Source: a virus
IMG/VR virus record: IMGVR_UViG_3300042879_005260
Span: 1 to 29,513 of that record
Strand: one strand, 5' to 3'
DNA length: 29,513 nt
Positions within the stretch are counted from its first letter, which is position 1; each line of letters opens with the position of its first letter. Shown here piece after piece: positions 15,609-24,585 of this stretch. The position numbers and the translations under genes were made by a program. The notes beneath the pieces were generated by a model. It ran no database searches. It had not been told where the DNA came from and worked only from the letters and a program-made list of their open reading frames with translations.

Positions 15609-18600
15609 TGGCAAATAAATCTATAAGGTTACGAACAACACCGGGAGAAAACAAAAACATTACTGTTAATATTAATCAGGATTTTGATTTTCTTGAGGTT
15701 TTAAGTTTAAGAATTACACAAGAGAATGTTTATCAAACCTTTTGTGCGAATTACGGTGCGGTTGTTGGCCGTGTAATTGCTAATAGAGGATTCGGTATCC
15801 CAAATGCAAAAGTTTCTATTTTTATACCTGTCACAGATGAAGACCAAAGAAACGCTTTAATAAATAGCTTATACCCCTTTAAACAACCAACAGATAAAAA
15901 TTCAGAGGGTATTAGATATAATTTATTACCAAGCCAATCTAATTGTAATTTAAATAGAATTGTAGGAACCTTTCCAACAAAAGAAGAAGTTTTAGATAAT
16001 GATTTAGTTTTAGAAGTTTTTGAAAAGTATTATAAATACACAACAAAAACAAATGCGGCTGGTGATTTTATGTTATTCGGCGTACCAATAGGGCAGCAAA
16101 CATTACATATAGATGTTGACCTTAGTGATATTGGTGTCGCAAGTGTTAGACCTTATGATTTAATTGCTGAAGGTTCACCTGAAAAATTGTTTGATTCCAG
16201 TACTGAATTTAAACCTTCAATTAATTTGGATGTTTTACCACAGATTAAAAGTACAAATATATCATTAGATGTAATACCTTTTTGGGGTGACACTGATACT
16301 TGTACCGTTGGGATAACAAGAGCAGATTTTGATACTGGCCTTGATTTAAAATATAGTTCTTTATTTTTTGGCTCAATATTTACTGACTCTGGTAGAATGT
16401 CGTTAGGTAAAAATTGTAACCCAAGAAATGACATGGGTGATCAAAATAAATTAAGAACTGGCCCAGGAAGAATAAACATAATTAGAGCTAGTGAAATAAA
16501 TCCAATAAAATGGACGGAAGAGTTTAAAATACAACCAATAAAATTAGAAACTTTTGATATTGAAGGCGGTCAATTAATAGACGAGGATGGTACTTTTTCT
16601 TTCGTGTTACCAATGAATATCTGCCACGTTGTAACCAATGAGTTTGGTGAATTAGTACCATCACCCGACCCTAGCATTGGTATTGCAACAAAAGGAATGT
16701 ATCGTTTTGCGGTTAAATTTTCTGAAGGTAATGAAAATCAAAAATTTAAAACCGGTACTATGTTTTTTCCGAGTTTAGGTAAAGATTTTGGGGGTACTGA
16801 AGGTATTGTGGATACGGGTAAGATCGAAGACGCAAACGGCACACAAGACCAAAGATTTACTGATGATATTACACAATATAATTACGGCCAAGTAGATTCA
16901 CAATCTATTGTTGTATCACCAGAATTCGATGGTTTAACTGAATACACAAATTCTAGAATAAATTTAGATTTTCATCTTTTTGAATGGAAACAAGTTTATA
17001 CCATAGCTCATTATATAAAAAAATATAAAAAAGGCCAAAATAGATTTAGTTTCGTAGGTATTAAAAACACCGATGTTACTGACGATAATAATTTATTCCC
17101 TTATACAAATGCAATATTTAAATTTGATATATTATATTTTTTACTTGCCGCAGGTATAGATGTTTTTGCCTTTTTATTGAGGCTTTTAATCACATTGATA
17201 TCACTTTGTTTTGGCTTTTGTTTTCGTGTAGAAGTAACAATACCAGTAATTAACAAAGTAGTACCGATTATTGGTTTTTGTATTAGTATTTGCCCTTTTA
17301 ATTGGTTAGGTAAATTAATTGGTACTATAAATTTACCGGGTGAGGGTTGTGGTCCAGGGGGTTCCGATTTAGTACCAATAAATTTAAAAAATTGTAACAG
17401 CACAAGTGTTGGATGTGGAGGCAGACCAAAATTTATAACATTAAAAGTAGGTATCGGAAACGCTATGTGTGGTAAGTTAGCTTCATCAGCTTGTAATTGC
17501 CAAAACGGTTCCACAAGTAGTTTTTTACCCGCACAAGACCCTAATGATTTTGTGGACAGTAATTCTTGTTTAACCGCACTTAAAGAATGGGAATGTTGTG
17601 CTAAATTATTAGTAGCAGAAAATAGAAGTGTTATTAGACGAGTTTTTGCTGATTCTTGGATTATTGGTACCGCTTATTTATTTCAATTTAAATATAAAAC
17701 AAAATTTAAAAGACGTACCGGAGAGGTTAGAAAAGAAAAATTTTGTGGACCAGGTGCGGATCAAAATGGTGCTGACGGTTATAAAAACGTTAGTTGTTGT
17801 TTAGACACTAAGAGTACTAAATGTAATAAATGTTTGTTACGAGGCCCTGGTTTAAGTAATGACCCTGGTTTTATACAATGGGTTTTTGACGATCCAGTTA
17901 GAATACCAATCTTTTTAGGTGGTGGTTCAGTGGGCTTCTCGTTACTTGTAGCACAATACCTTTTAACAAATCCAAATCCAGATTACCAAACAAGTATGCA
18001 CAATGGAGCGGTAGAGGCGGGTAAAGTTGGTTCCGTAGATGTTGATGATGTTATTTATTGTAACACTTTAATGTCGACAAAAATAGTTTCATTAGGTAGA
18101 ATTGAAATGTGTCCAGATATATTAACTGACATTGAAAACGCAATAATAAATAGTTCGACCTTAGACCCGTTAACCCAAAACCCTAATTTTTATACAGGTA
18201 CTTATTTTGAACGTGGTTGGGATAGTAATTTATGGGTAAACTCAATGAAAGAATCTTCTTACGAAGATCCAACTGATGTCTTAAAATATTTAGCTTTAAC
18301 ATCAGATTGTAGTTTACGAGGATTATTTACAACACAACAAGGTTGTCATGAATATGAGTTATTACCAGAAAACTATTTTTTTATTAAAGAAGTTTCTAAA
18401 ATATATAATGACGTTATTTTGAGTGATATAAATAATGACGGTATTGAAAATTTTTCACCGTTTAGCGAGGACAATCCAATAGCTAATTCACCAAAAATAG
18501 ATGATGACCCAACCGCTTCTAACGCTTATAGTGGTTTTGAGGTTACATTAGATTTAGCTAACAGATTTAGTCCTTGTGGTGGTAGAAACGGTAATTGTTA

Positions 18601-18838
18601 CTCCTTACATAATTGGGATGGTGGATTGGCATGGCCTGATATGGGGTCAACAGTACCTGGTGATTATTCTGAAATATCAGCAAATAGTTCAGCGTTTGAT
18701 ACTATAACAGACGCTAATAATAGAAACAATAAAAACACAAGGTCAAACATACCTTATTACTATTTCGGTTTAATACCTGGTAAAACATCCATAGTTAAAT
18801 TACGTAAAAAATACTTTACAAATAAGGAATTAGTATAA
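15608..18838 (+). CDS. Large virion protein with CarboxypepD_reg-like N-terminus and hydrophobic core segment (1076 aa)
   Basis: Residues about 50-180 resemble a carboxypeptidase-regulatory-like beta-sandwich (V-V-G-R-V-I-A-N-R-G-x-x-I-P-N-A-K-V early, T-N-A-A-G-D-F-M-L-F-G-V-P-I-G late), split by a loop. Residues about 504-585 are strongly hydrophobic: ILYFLLAAGIDVFAFLLRLL runs on into ITLISLCFGFCF, then after a short polar break comes VVPIIGFCISICPFNWLGKLIG. These could form membrane-inserting helices. A Cys-rich stretch (about 575-740: GCGPGG, ACNC, ECC, SCC, CNKC) follows. The C-terminal third is soluble and ends GKTSIVKLRKKYF. There is no signal peptide. The start overlaps the previous stop. 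It sits between baseplate and fibre genes, so a tail-tip or adsorption-apparatus role is inferred; no specific family is recognised. Confidence 0.65.
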   Translation: MANKSIRLRTTPGENKNITVNINQDFDFLEVLSLRITQENVYQTFCANYGAVVGRVIANRGFGIPNAKVSIFIPVTDEDQRNALINSLYPFKQPTDKNSEGIRYNLLPSQSNCNLNRIVGTFPTKEEVLDNDLVLEVFEKYYKYTTKTNAAGDFMLFGVPIGQQTLHIDVDLSDIGVASVRPYDLIAEGSPEKLFDSSTEFKPSINLDVLPQIKSTNISLDVIPFWGDTDTCTVGITRADFDTGLDLKYSSLFFGSIFTDSGRMSLGKNCNPRNDMGDQNKLRTGPGRINIIRASEINPIKWTEEFKIQPIKLETFDIEGGQLIDEDGTFSFVLPMNICHVVTNEFGELVPSPDPSIGIATKGMYRFAVKFSEGNENQKFKTGTMFFPSLGKDFGGTEGIVDTGKIEDANGTQDQRFTDDITQYNYGQVDSQSIVVSPEFDGLTEYTNSRINLDFHLFEWKQVYTIAHYIKKYKKGQNRFSFVGIKNTDVTDDNNLFPYTNAIFKFDILYFLLAAGIDVFAFLLRLLITLISLCFGFCFRVEVTIPVINKVVPIIGFCISICPFNWLGKLIGTINLPGEGCGPGGSDLVPINLKNCNSTSVGCGGRPKFITLKVGIGNAMCGKLASSACNCQNGSTSSFLPAQDPNDFVDSNSCLTALKEWECCAKLLVAENRSVIRRVFADSWIIGTAYLFQFKYKTKFKRRTGEVRKEKFCGPGADQNGADGYKNVSCCLDTKSTKCNKCLLRGPGLSNDPGFIQWVFDDPVRIPIFLGGGSVGFSLLVAQYLLTNPNPDYQTSMHNGAVEAGKVGSVDVDDVIYCNTLMSTKIVSLGRIEMCPDILTDIENAIINSSTLDPLTQNPNFYTGTYFERGWDSNLWVNSMKESSYEDPTDVLKYLALTSDCSLRGLFTTQQGCHEYELLPENYFFIKEVSKIYNDVILSDINNDGIENFSPFSEDNPIANSPKIDDDPTASNAYSGFEVTLDLANRFSPCGGRNGNCYSLHNWDGGLAWPDMGSTVPGDYSEISANSSAFDTITDANNRNNKNTRSNIPYYYFGLIPGKTSIVKLRKKYFTNKELV

Positions 18839-18888
18839 TAATTAAATAAAAAAAATAATAATTAGATATTTATAAAAAAAAATAAAAA

Positions 18889-20979
18889 GTGAGTTATATA
18901 GATAAAAATTCCAGTACTGTCATTTCAGCAAGATTAACTGATGAAGGTAAACGATTACTTTCTTTGGGTTTATTGACTTTTGATACATTTAGATTAGGTG
19001 ATTCAAACATTGATTATACTACACTTGGTTCTAGTTACAATATTAGTTTAGAAAATATTATTAGAGCCAAAGCAGACAATCCTGATATTAAAACACCGAT
19101 TAAGCCAACACCTAACGCAACAACAACTTACTCATCAATACCAACGCTAAGCCCAGTAATTTTAAATACATTAATTACTGCACCTAAATTAGGGTTTTTT
19201 GAATATGGTAGTGGTACTACAATACAATATACTGCAAGTACTGACACTGTTTGTCATGTGCTTCAAGCAGATACCGTAATACCAGTAACAGGGATGACTG
19301 GTAGCAATACCGTACCTGTTAAACAAGGACCAACATATGGGTTAAATAGTTATGAACCAAAAATTGGTGATATCATGATGGTTAAAATGAGTAATAACGA
19401 GTTAAGTATACAAGGAGCTCCTGCGGTTGTAGATTTAACAACACCAGTACCTTACTTGTGGTACCAAGTCCAAGGAACATCAGGTACTTTATCTACAAAT
19501 AATTTACTAGTTACCGTTGATAGAAATTTTGCAAATTTTTCAGGTTATAGTACTAGTAATAATGCAAATGTAATATTTTATCCATTAGGAACCGGTGGCA
19601 CCCAAAATAGTTTATTTAGTAGTGGTGGTTTTTTTAGTGGTGGTTGTGTTTGGAATATGAATAATGTCTGGAGTCAACCAATGCCTGGTGTAAATCCTGC
19701 AACATATGAAATATTTAACAATTACGGATCAGAAACCTACATAGGTTCAAAAGAATATTTTGGTTACACATCAGAAATTGCATACCAATATACCGCGAAT
19801 ACGGCTTGTAATTTAGTACCAGCAATTAGTATTATACATTACACCAACGTAGATTCTTGTGCTAATACAAGTGAGTTAAAATACGGGCAAAAACTTTATA
19901 TTGACAACGCAACATCTGTTTCACCAAAATTAATAATGCCAACTTTAATGTGGCATAAAAATTTAACGGGTACAACAATAGGCCAAACTTTTACGGCCGA
20001 TACAAGTGCTCAATTATTTGTTAAACTTTCTGGACAAAACACAACAGTATCTTATTACAATTTAGTAGATGGTTACGGTAATAAGGTTGGTAGGGTTTTC
20101 CCTAATTTACAGATTTTTACTATTGATGACCAAGAATTGGTAGCAGCACTTTCATATAAATCAAACAGAAATTGGACGTTACCGACCATACAAGGCCAAA
20201 CAATAGTAAGTACTGACGGTGTTGTAGATTCAACAGAAAATCTTTTTGTGACATATCTTTTAGAAAGTAGTTCAGGTTATACAACAGGATTACATTGTCA
20301 AAACATTATTTGTATTAACTATTTAAATAACGATAATAGTACTTTAGATTGTAAACCAACAGATACATCCAATTCCGCACTTTTAACCAAAAGAGCTGTT
20401 AATGTTAATTTACCTCTGGGTCAACTACCGTATATGAATTTAGGTGGTGGTCAAGGTTGGTACGCAGACAAATTTTATTTATTAGTACAAAAACAAAGTT
20501 TAGGTACAAATCCAAACCCAAGTTCTTGGGTTAAAATAGACTACACTTCACAAATAAACGGGCATACGGCGGGTACTAGAATTACACCATCAAACTTAGA
20601 GGCAACAACTTTCACCGTTACAAATACAGCTTACAATAGTTCAGGTAGTACTTATAATTTAAACGATTTCATTAAAATACCACAAGTTGCACAAAATGAA
20701 TATTTAAATTTTGGTGACGAAAGATTTTTTTATGGCAATATAGAAGCAATCGGTTCTAGTAACAAATACAGAACCAAATTTTCTTTTACGGTACCACCAA
20801 ACATTTTTAACACATCCACAAACCCTACTTGGACCACAAATGCCAATCAAAACGTTAGAATAGATGAGATCGGTGTTTATGATGTTAATAAAAAATTAGT
20901 CGCAATTGGTAAAACCAACAACCCTATTGAAAAAGTACCAAATTCAACAATAATAATTGAAATAGCTTTTGATATATAA
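18889..20979 (+). CDS. Tail-fibre-like protein with N-terminal adaptor module (696 aa, GTG start)
   Basis: GTG is chosen because it sits exactly where ATG sits after the A-rich leaders of other genes here (AAAAAAAATAAAAAGTG). The N-terminus (about residues 10-75) has L-T-D-E-G-K-R-L-L-S-L-G-L-L, then F-R-L-G-D, then a G-S-S-Y-N-I-S segment. This is shared with the next two genes and resembles the start of phage tail-collar fibre proteins (LT-x-x-G-x-x-x-L, then a GD). The C-terminus has I-D-E-I-G-V-Y-D-V-N-K-K-L-V-A-I-G-K, which resembles the I-x-E-x-G-x-x-D-x-x-G-x-L-x-A motif of the same fibre families. The middle 550 residues are beta-rich and Ser/Thr/Asn-rich. It is probably a receptor-contacting fibre; the target is not visible. 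Confidence 0.65.
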   Translation: MSYIDKNSSTVISARLTDEGKRLLSLGLLTFDTFRLGDSNIDYTTLGSSYNISLENIIRAKADNPDIKTPIKPTPNATTTYSSIPTLSPVILNTLITAPKLGFFEYGSGTTIQYTASTDTVCHVLQADTVIPVTGMTGSNTVPVKQGPTYGLNSYEPKIGDIMMVKMSNNELSIQGAPAVVDLTTPVPYLWYQVQGTSGTLSTNNLLVTVDRNFANFSGYSTSNNANVIFYPLGTGGTQNSLFSSGGFFSGGCVWNMNNVWSQPMPGVNPATYEIFNNYGSETYIGSKEYFGYTSEIAYQYTANTACNLVPAISIIHYTNVDSCANTSELKYGQKLYIDNATSVSPKLIMPTLMWHKNLTGTTIGQTFTADTSAQLFVKLSGQNTTVSYYNLVDGYGNKVGRVFPNLQIFTIDDQELVAALSYKSNRNWTLPTIQGQTIVSTDGVVDSTENLFVTYLLESSSGYTTGLHCQNIICINYLNNDNSTLDCKPTDTSNSALLTKRAVNVNLPLGQLPYMNLGGGQGWYADKFYLLVQKQSLGTNPNPSSWVKIDYTSQINGHTAGTRITPSNLEATTFTVTNTAYNSSGSTYNLNDFIKIPQVAQNEYLNFGDERFFYGNIEAIGSSNKYRTKFSFTVPPNIFNTSTNPTWTTNANQNVRIDEIGVYDVNKKLVAIGKTNNPIEKVPNSTIIIEIAFDI

Positions 20980-21430
20980 TGGCATTTTTAGGTGGTAACA
21001 ATAACGAATTAATTTTAGTACTAACCCAAAAAGGCCTAAAAACATTATCTGAAAAGGGTTTAGAAAATACAATTGTATCTTATAATTTTTATGATGACGA
21101 ACTTAATTATGTTGTAGATGCATACCCTTCATTAGAGGTCGATATTTGTGGTAGTAATAAAACAATAACAAATAATAATATAATTTTAAGAAACGAACTA
21201 AAACCATAACGATGTCAACAATAACAACAACATTAACAGAATCTGGTTACAAAAAATTAATAACATCTGGTTTATTAAATAGTATAGTTGCTTATGATTT
21301 TTCTGATAACACTCATATATACACAAATACTGCTGAAGAAAGTTTAATTTTACCATTAATAGGTTCACATAACCAAGTAACAAGTTCAAAAGCCACAGCT
21401 TCTGATTACAGAGGAGTGTTTCCAACAACA
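18916..21430 (+). repeat. Adaptor module present three times in adjacent genes
   Basis: Protein-level paralogous module of about 70 residues at 18916-19113, 20979-21206 and 21212-21430. The shared pattern is L-T-x-x-G-x-x-x-L-x-x-x-G-L-x-x-x-x-x-x(Y/F)-x(F/L)-x-D, a Y 5-8 residues on, then G-S-x-x-x-x-(I/T/S) and a closing Arg. The DNA is diverged, so the duplications are not recent. Confidence 0.6.
20979..21209 (+). CDS. Stand-alone adaptor module protein (76 aa)
   Basis: The whole protein corresponds to the N-terminal module of its two neighbours: L-T-Q-K-G-L-K-T-L-S-E-K-G-L, then I-V-S-Y-N-F-Y-D-D-E-L-N-Y, then C-G-S-N-K-T-I-T and a closing R-N-E-L-K. The start overlaps the previous stop (TAATG) and the stop is two bases before the next ATG, so it is made together with both fibre-like neighbours. 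It could be an independent adaptor subunit or the remnant of a third fibre gene. It is intact, with no sign of frameshift. Confidence 0.6.
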   Translation: MAFLGGNNNELILVLTQKGLKTLSEKGLENTIVSYNFYDDELNYVVDAYPSLEVDICGSNKTITNNNIILRNELKP

Positions 21431-22318
21431 CCAACACCAACACAAGTGGTTGAGGTCACCAGTAGGAAAAGAATTACTTTTACTAATAATAGTTGTAGTA
21501 CACCATTTGAAGAGGCTGATTTAGTCTTAAATATAAATGTATCCAGATGGTTTAACGCTTTAAACGCCTTAACAACATATAGCACAACAATGTCACCTGG
21601 TTTAAATTTAAACTTAATTTCATATGTTACGGCTTATAAAGAAACTTTAAATACCGCAACGCAACAATACGGTGTTTCAGAAGTTTTAAATAATTTACTT
21701 TTATCTTGGAAATTAAATACTTCACAAGATGAAGAAAATATCGGCTTTTTAAGCCCAATATTTGTTACTTTAAATGGAACCCAAAAAGAACAAAAATATG
21801 AAAGAATAAATAATGGTTCACCATTTGCTTTACTTTTTGTTACAAATGAAATAAACGGCTTAAACGTTAATAATACTGGGCTTAATTTTTCTTTTGCACC
21901 AACCTGGGGTTATTACGCGAATAATGCTTTTGTATCAGCTAAAGTACTTGAAAATTTACCAAACTTAGATAGTTTTGACACCGTTTATCCTGCCGCTAAA
22001 GTCGGTAACAATATTTATACGTTAAGAACCATAACACCTTATCCAACAACGGAAGGATTAATTGGTTATGCAATTAATATGTTTAATGTCGATGGTAGTG
22101 GGGAAACTTTATTAAGTGGCTTAATCAGTGCGGGTAAATTGTTTTTCAAAACATACGTCACCAATAACAACTCAGTTTATAGCCTACCAATTTCATTAAC
22201 TGTTAATGTCGCTAATAATAGTATTAACAGTATACAAAATACAATAGGTGGTCATGTTACTTTAAATTTTATTTATGACGAAAATGACACATCGACAAAC
22301 TCAATAATCTATATCTAA
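21212..22318 (+). CDS. Tail-fibre-like protein with N-terminal adaptor module (368 aa)
   Basis: Residues about 5-75 repeat the adaptor module: L-T-E-S-G-Y-K-K-L-I-T-S-G-L, then I-V-A-Y-D-F-S-D-N-T-H-I-Y, then I-G-S-H-N-Q-V-T and a closing Y-R-G-V-F. The remaining 290 residues are beta-rich with few charges and no cysteine beyond one near residue 95; they show no similarity I can see to the 696-residue neighbour. The start is two bases after the previous stop. A fibre or fibre-attachment role is inferred from the module and position. Confidence 0.6.
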   Translation: MSTITTTLTESGYKKLITSGLLNSIVAYDFSDNTHIYTNTAEESLILPLIGSHNQVTSSKATASDYRGVFPTTPTPTQVVEVTSRKRITFTNNSCSTPFEEADLVLNINVSRWFNALNALTTYSTTMSPGLNLNLISYVTAYKETLNTATQQYGVSEVLNNLLLSWKLNTSQDEENIGFLSPIFVTLNGTQKEQKYERINNGSPFALLFVTNEINGLNVNNTGLNFSFAPTWGYYANNAFVSAKVLENLPNLDSFDTVYPAAKVGNNIYTLRTITPYPTTEGLIGYAINMFNVDGSGETLLSGLISAGKLFFKTYVTNNNSVYSLPISLTVNVANNSINSIQNTIGGHVTLNFIYDENDTSTNSIIYI

Positions 22319-22328
22319 AAATTAAATT

Positions 22329-22580
22329 ATGCCAATATTATTTCCTACAATACCAAGTACAAAACTTACTTATAGAATATATGATGATTTAATAACAACT
22401 AGTACACCACCAGCAATACCTAACATTGATTTTTTTCTGACTTGTACACAAAAAAACTTTTATTTAAAAGAAAATAATACAGTATCACAAGTTACGATAG
22501 ACTTTTTAGGTAATGATTCCGCTTATAAAATCAACGGAATATATAAAACGCTACCACAATCACAAACAAGTGCTAGATAA
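22329..22580 (+). CDS. Small unassigned protein in fibre cluster (83 aa)
   Basis: Starts ten bases after the previous stop with an AAATTAAATTATG context. Sequence features: a Tyr/Thr-rich N-terminus (KLTYRIYDDL), a Pro-rich turn (TPPAIPNIDFF), and a short beta-hairpin pattern (FYLKENNTVSQVTIDFLGND). No membrane segment is present. No family is recognised. It is placed between fibre-like genes and is likely a small accessory such as a chaperone or fibre-tip component, though nothing in the sequence shows which. Confidence 0.5.
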   Translation: MPILFPTIPSTKLTYRIYDDLITTSTPPAIPNIDFFLTCTQKNFYLKENNTVSQVTIDFLGNDSAYKINGIYKTLPQSQTSAR

Positions 22581-22615
22581 ACCGAAATAATTAAAAAAAA
22601 TAAAAAAAATAAAAA

Positions 22616-23824
22616 ATGCCTTTACCAGTAACAAACGTATATCAAAAAGAAGAAACTAATATTTCTTCTGTTTACACCATGGCACCTGGACAATTTATTA
22701 CTTACTATAAGTTACCCGCTTATAATGATGCTAATTTTAATACAAGTACACTTAGTCATCTTTGGGGTAATTTATCGTTAAGAACTTTGGGTGATTACAA
22801 TGTAATTAATCAATCATACGGTAACGGTGGTTGGTTAAATACCGCTTTAGCCGGCCTAATCGAATCTTTTTATACTTCTGGTGCCATAGCTTTTGTTGTT
22901 GATAATGAAAGATATCGTAATAGAATTTACGGCCAAAATGTCGCAATGACAATACCGATAAATTCTTCATTTTCTGGATCTACTTCAGGGTTTAGTGCAA
23001 CAACTCTCTATAGTTCTTTTGTTTATTCTCCAGCGAACCTAAATAAAAGCACAACCTCAATTTGTGCTGGATGTATCGTTGATACGTACTCAAGTGAGGC
23101 TTCAGTTACTTGGACTAACGACCAAGGTATTGGTTTTAAATACACACCAGGAACTAACCCAAATACTAATAACACTAAATACCCTTATTTTGAAAGTGGT
23201 GTTGTTTATTTAATGTCAGATAAAGTTTATAACACGTTTTCTGGAGCAACAGGTTCTAGTAATAGTTGGAGTTATCTGTATAACCAAACAAATAAATACG
23301 CTAATGGAGCTAGGCAAATCAGTACTGATCCAAGTAACACTCAATATTTAGGTACCGGTGGTTATGATAGAATAGCCGGAGTTCTTTTTTTGAATTCTGG
23401 TTTAGGTTTTATTTTTGATAAACAATTGGTACAAGCTTTCGATACAACAAAATTAAATGGTGATTGGACGACAGTTACTGGTGCAACAACAACATCTGGA
23501 TTTACAAATTTTGTTGCGGCGGATTATGATTTGGCGGAATTCCTAAATGTTAACATTGTCGCAGGGCCTAACGATTGGGTCAGCTCAACTAATTCATCTT
23601 ACATAGGTACCAATCAAGATTGCGGTATTGCGATTTCCACAATAACGTTACACGACCAAAATGGTGAATGTCTAGCGATAGCAAAACCAGATAAGGCTAT
23701 TATAAAAGAAGAAGGTGAATCTTTAGTTTTAGATTTAAAATTACCGATATCTGGGCCTTTGGCTGAAAGTTTAGCAACTACAGTGGGTAGAACCGATTGT
23801 AATGTTAGTGGTATACCTTGTTAA
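22616..23824 (+). CDS. Fibre- or collar-like virion protein (402 aa)
   Basis: Preceded by a long A-rich leader (AAAAAAAATAAAAAAAATAA). The protein is Ser/Thr/Asn/Tyr/Gly-rich throughout (for example SYGNGGWLNTALAGL and YLGTGGYDRIAGVLFLNSGL). Near the C-terminus it has a segment resembling the fibre motif of the 696-residue protein: I-S-T-I-T-L-H-D-Q-N-G-E-C-L-A-I-A-K-P-D, then V-L-D-L-K-L-P-I. The last residues are GIPC, a C-terminal cysteine as in two upstream virion proteins. It is the last gene of the structural block. A tail-fibre or receptor-binding role is inferred. Confidence 0.6.
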   Translation: MPLPVTNVYQKEETNISSVYTMAPGQFITYYKLPAYNDANFNTSTLSHLWGNLSLRTLGDYNVINQSYGNGGWLNTALAGLIESFYTSGAIAFVVDNERYRNRIYGQNVAMTIPINSSFSGSTSGFSATTLYSSFVYSPANLNKSTTSICAGCIVDTYSSEASVTWTNDQGIGFKYTPGTNPNTNNTKYPYFESGVVYLMSDKVYNTFSGATGSSNSWSYLYNQTNKYANGARQISTDPSNTQYLGTGGYDRIAGVLFLNSGLGFIFDKQLVQAFDTTKLNGDWTTVTGATTTSGFTNFVAADYDLAEFLNVNIVAGPNDWVSSTNSSYIGTNQDCGIAISTITLHDQNGECLAIAKPDKAIIKEEGESLVLDLKLPISGPLAESLATTVGRTDCNVSGIPC

Positions 23825-23849
23825 TAATAAATTATAAAAATGTTTTTTT

Positions 23850-24518
23850 ATGTCACAAATAGAAAGTAAAAAGATTGAAAAATCTTATGTTATGGGCTTA
23901 GATATTTCTACTCGAACAATTGGTATGGCTTTATTTGAACAAAGTGGTAAATTACTGGAATTAACACACATCACACCTAAAATAAAACCACAACCAGAGA
24001 ATAAACTAGAAGAAATGTTTAGAAAGGTTGATGCTTTTGAAAAAGTCTTAACCAGATACGTTGAATTAGATATCCAAAAAGTTATTATTGAAGAACCGTT
24101 ACTTAATAGTAATAATGTAAGAACGGTTGCAACACTTTTAAAATTTAATGGTATGATATCTAAAATAGTTGAAGAAGTTTTGGGTGTTATTCCAGATTTT
24201 ATTTCTTCTTACGACGCTCGTGCTTTTGCCTTTCCAGAATTGATGGCGATTAGAACAGTTGATAAAAAAGGACAACCATATAAAGAAAAAGAATTGAAAG
24301 ATAAAAAACCAGTTCTTTTTGGTGGTTATTCTTGGGATGTTGATAAAAAACAAGTTATCTGGGAAAAGGTTGCTGACCGTGAACCCCAGATAGTTTGGGA
24401 GTATGATAAGAATATGAGACTTAAAAAGGAAAACTTCGATATGAGTGATGCCTATGCAGTTTGCCTTGCAGCCATGAACCTTGATAAAATTAAAAATCAA
24501 GAAAAAAACCAAAAATAA
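23850..24518 (+). CDS. RuvC-like Holliday-junction resolvase (222 aa)
   Basis: RNase H-fold nuclease of the RuvC type, which cuts branched DNA during recombination or before packaging. Visible acidic residues: D18 in M-G-L-D-I-S-T-R-T-I-G (strand 1), E81/E82 in V-I-I-E-E-P (strand 4), and D197/D200 in D-M-S-D-A-Y-A-V-C (final helix), the usual positions for RuvC metal ligands. Between the core and the last helix is a long insertion (about residues 135-195) rich in Lys and Trp (GYSWDVDKKQVIWEKV, then PQIVWEYDKNMRLKK), absent from bacterial RuvC of about 170 residues. An out-of-frame ATG at 23840 gives only nine codons. This is the first gene after the structural block and marks the switch to DNA metabolism. 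Confidence 0.75.
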   Translation: MSQIESKKIEKSYVMGLDISTRTIGMALFEQSGKLLELTHITPKIKPQPENKLEEMFRKVDAFEKVLTRYVELDIQKVIIEEPLLNSNNVRTVATLLKFNGMISKIVEEVLGVIPDFISSYDARAFAFPELMAIRTVDKKGQPYKEKELKDKKPVLFGGYSWDVDKKQVIWEKVADREPQIVWEYDKNMRLKKENFDMSDAYAVCLAAMNLDKIKNQEKNQK

Positions 24519-24550
24519 CCAGCATAAAAGCCCCTACCATTTTTACATAA

Positions 24551-24581
24551 TTTACTAAAACATTTATTTTTCTTATATTTG
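24551..24581 (+). promoter_or_regulatory. Bacteroidota-type promoter, probably leaderless
   Basis: A TATATTTG at 24574-24581 matches the TAnnTTTG -7 box of the Bacteroidota housekeeping sigma factor. An upstream TTTAC at 24551-24555, 18 bases away, is an acceptable -33 element (consensus TTTG). The primase ATG lies four bases after the -7 box, so transcription would begin at or next to the start codon, giving a leaderless message. The 67-base gap it sits in is the longest non-coding stretch within the plus-strand run. Confidence 0.5.
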
Positions 24582-24585
24582 GCTC

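Noticed and set aside
17101-17514. Minus-strand open frame of 137 codons opposite the hydrophobic part of the 1076-residue gene
   Set aside because: Lies wholly inside a convincing plus-strand gene, has no start context or neighbours on its strand, and its sequence is low-quality Pro/Leu text mirroring the other strand.
23833-23850. AT-only inverted repeat (A-run, TG, T-run) between structural block and RuvC-like gene, as a terminator
   Set aside because: No G-C pairs in the stem, so it is too weak to call a terminator; it overlaps the start region of the next gene.
24138-24512. Minus-strand open frame of 124 codons, very Phe/Ile-rich, looking like a membrane protein
   Set aside because: It is the antisense of the Lys/Glu-rich RuvC-like gene; antisense AAA/GAA codons produce runs of Phe.
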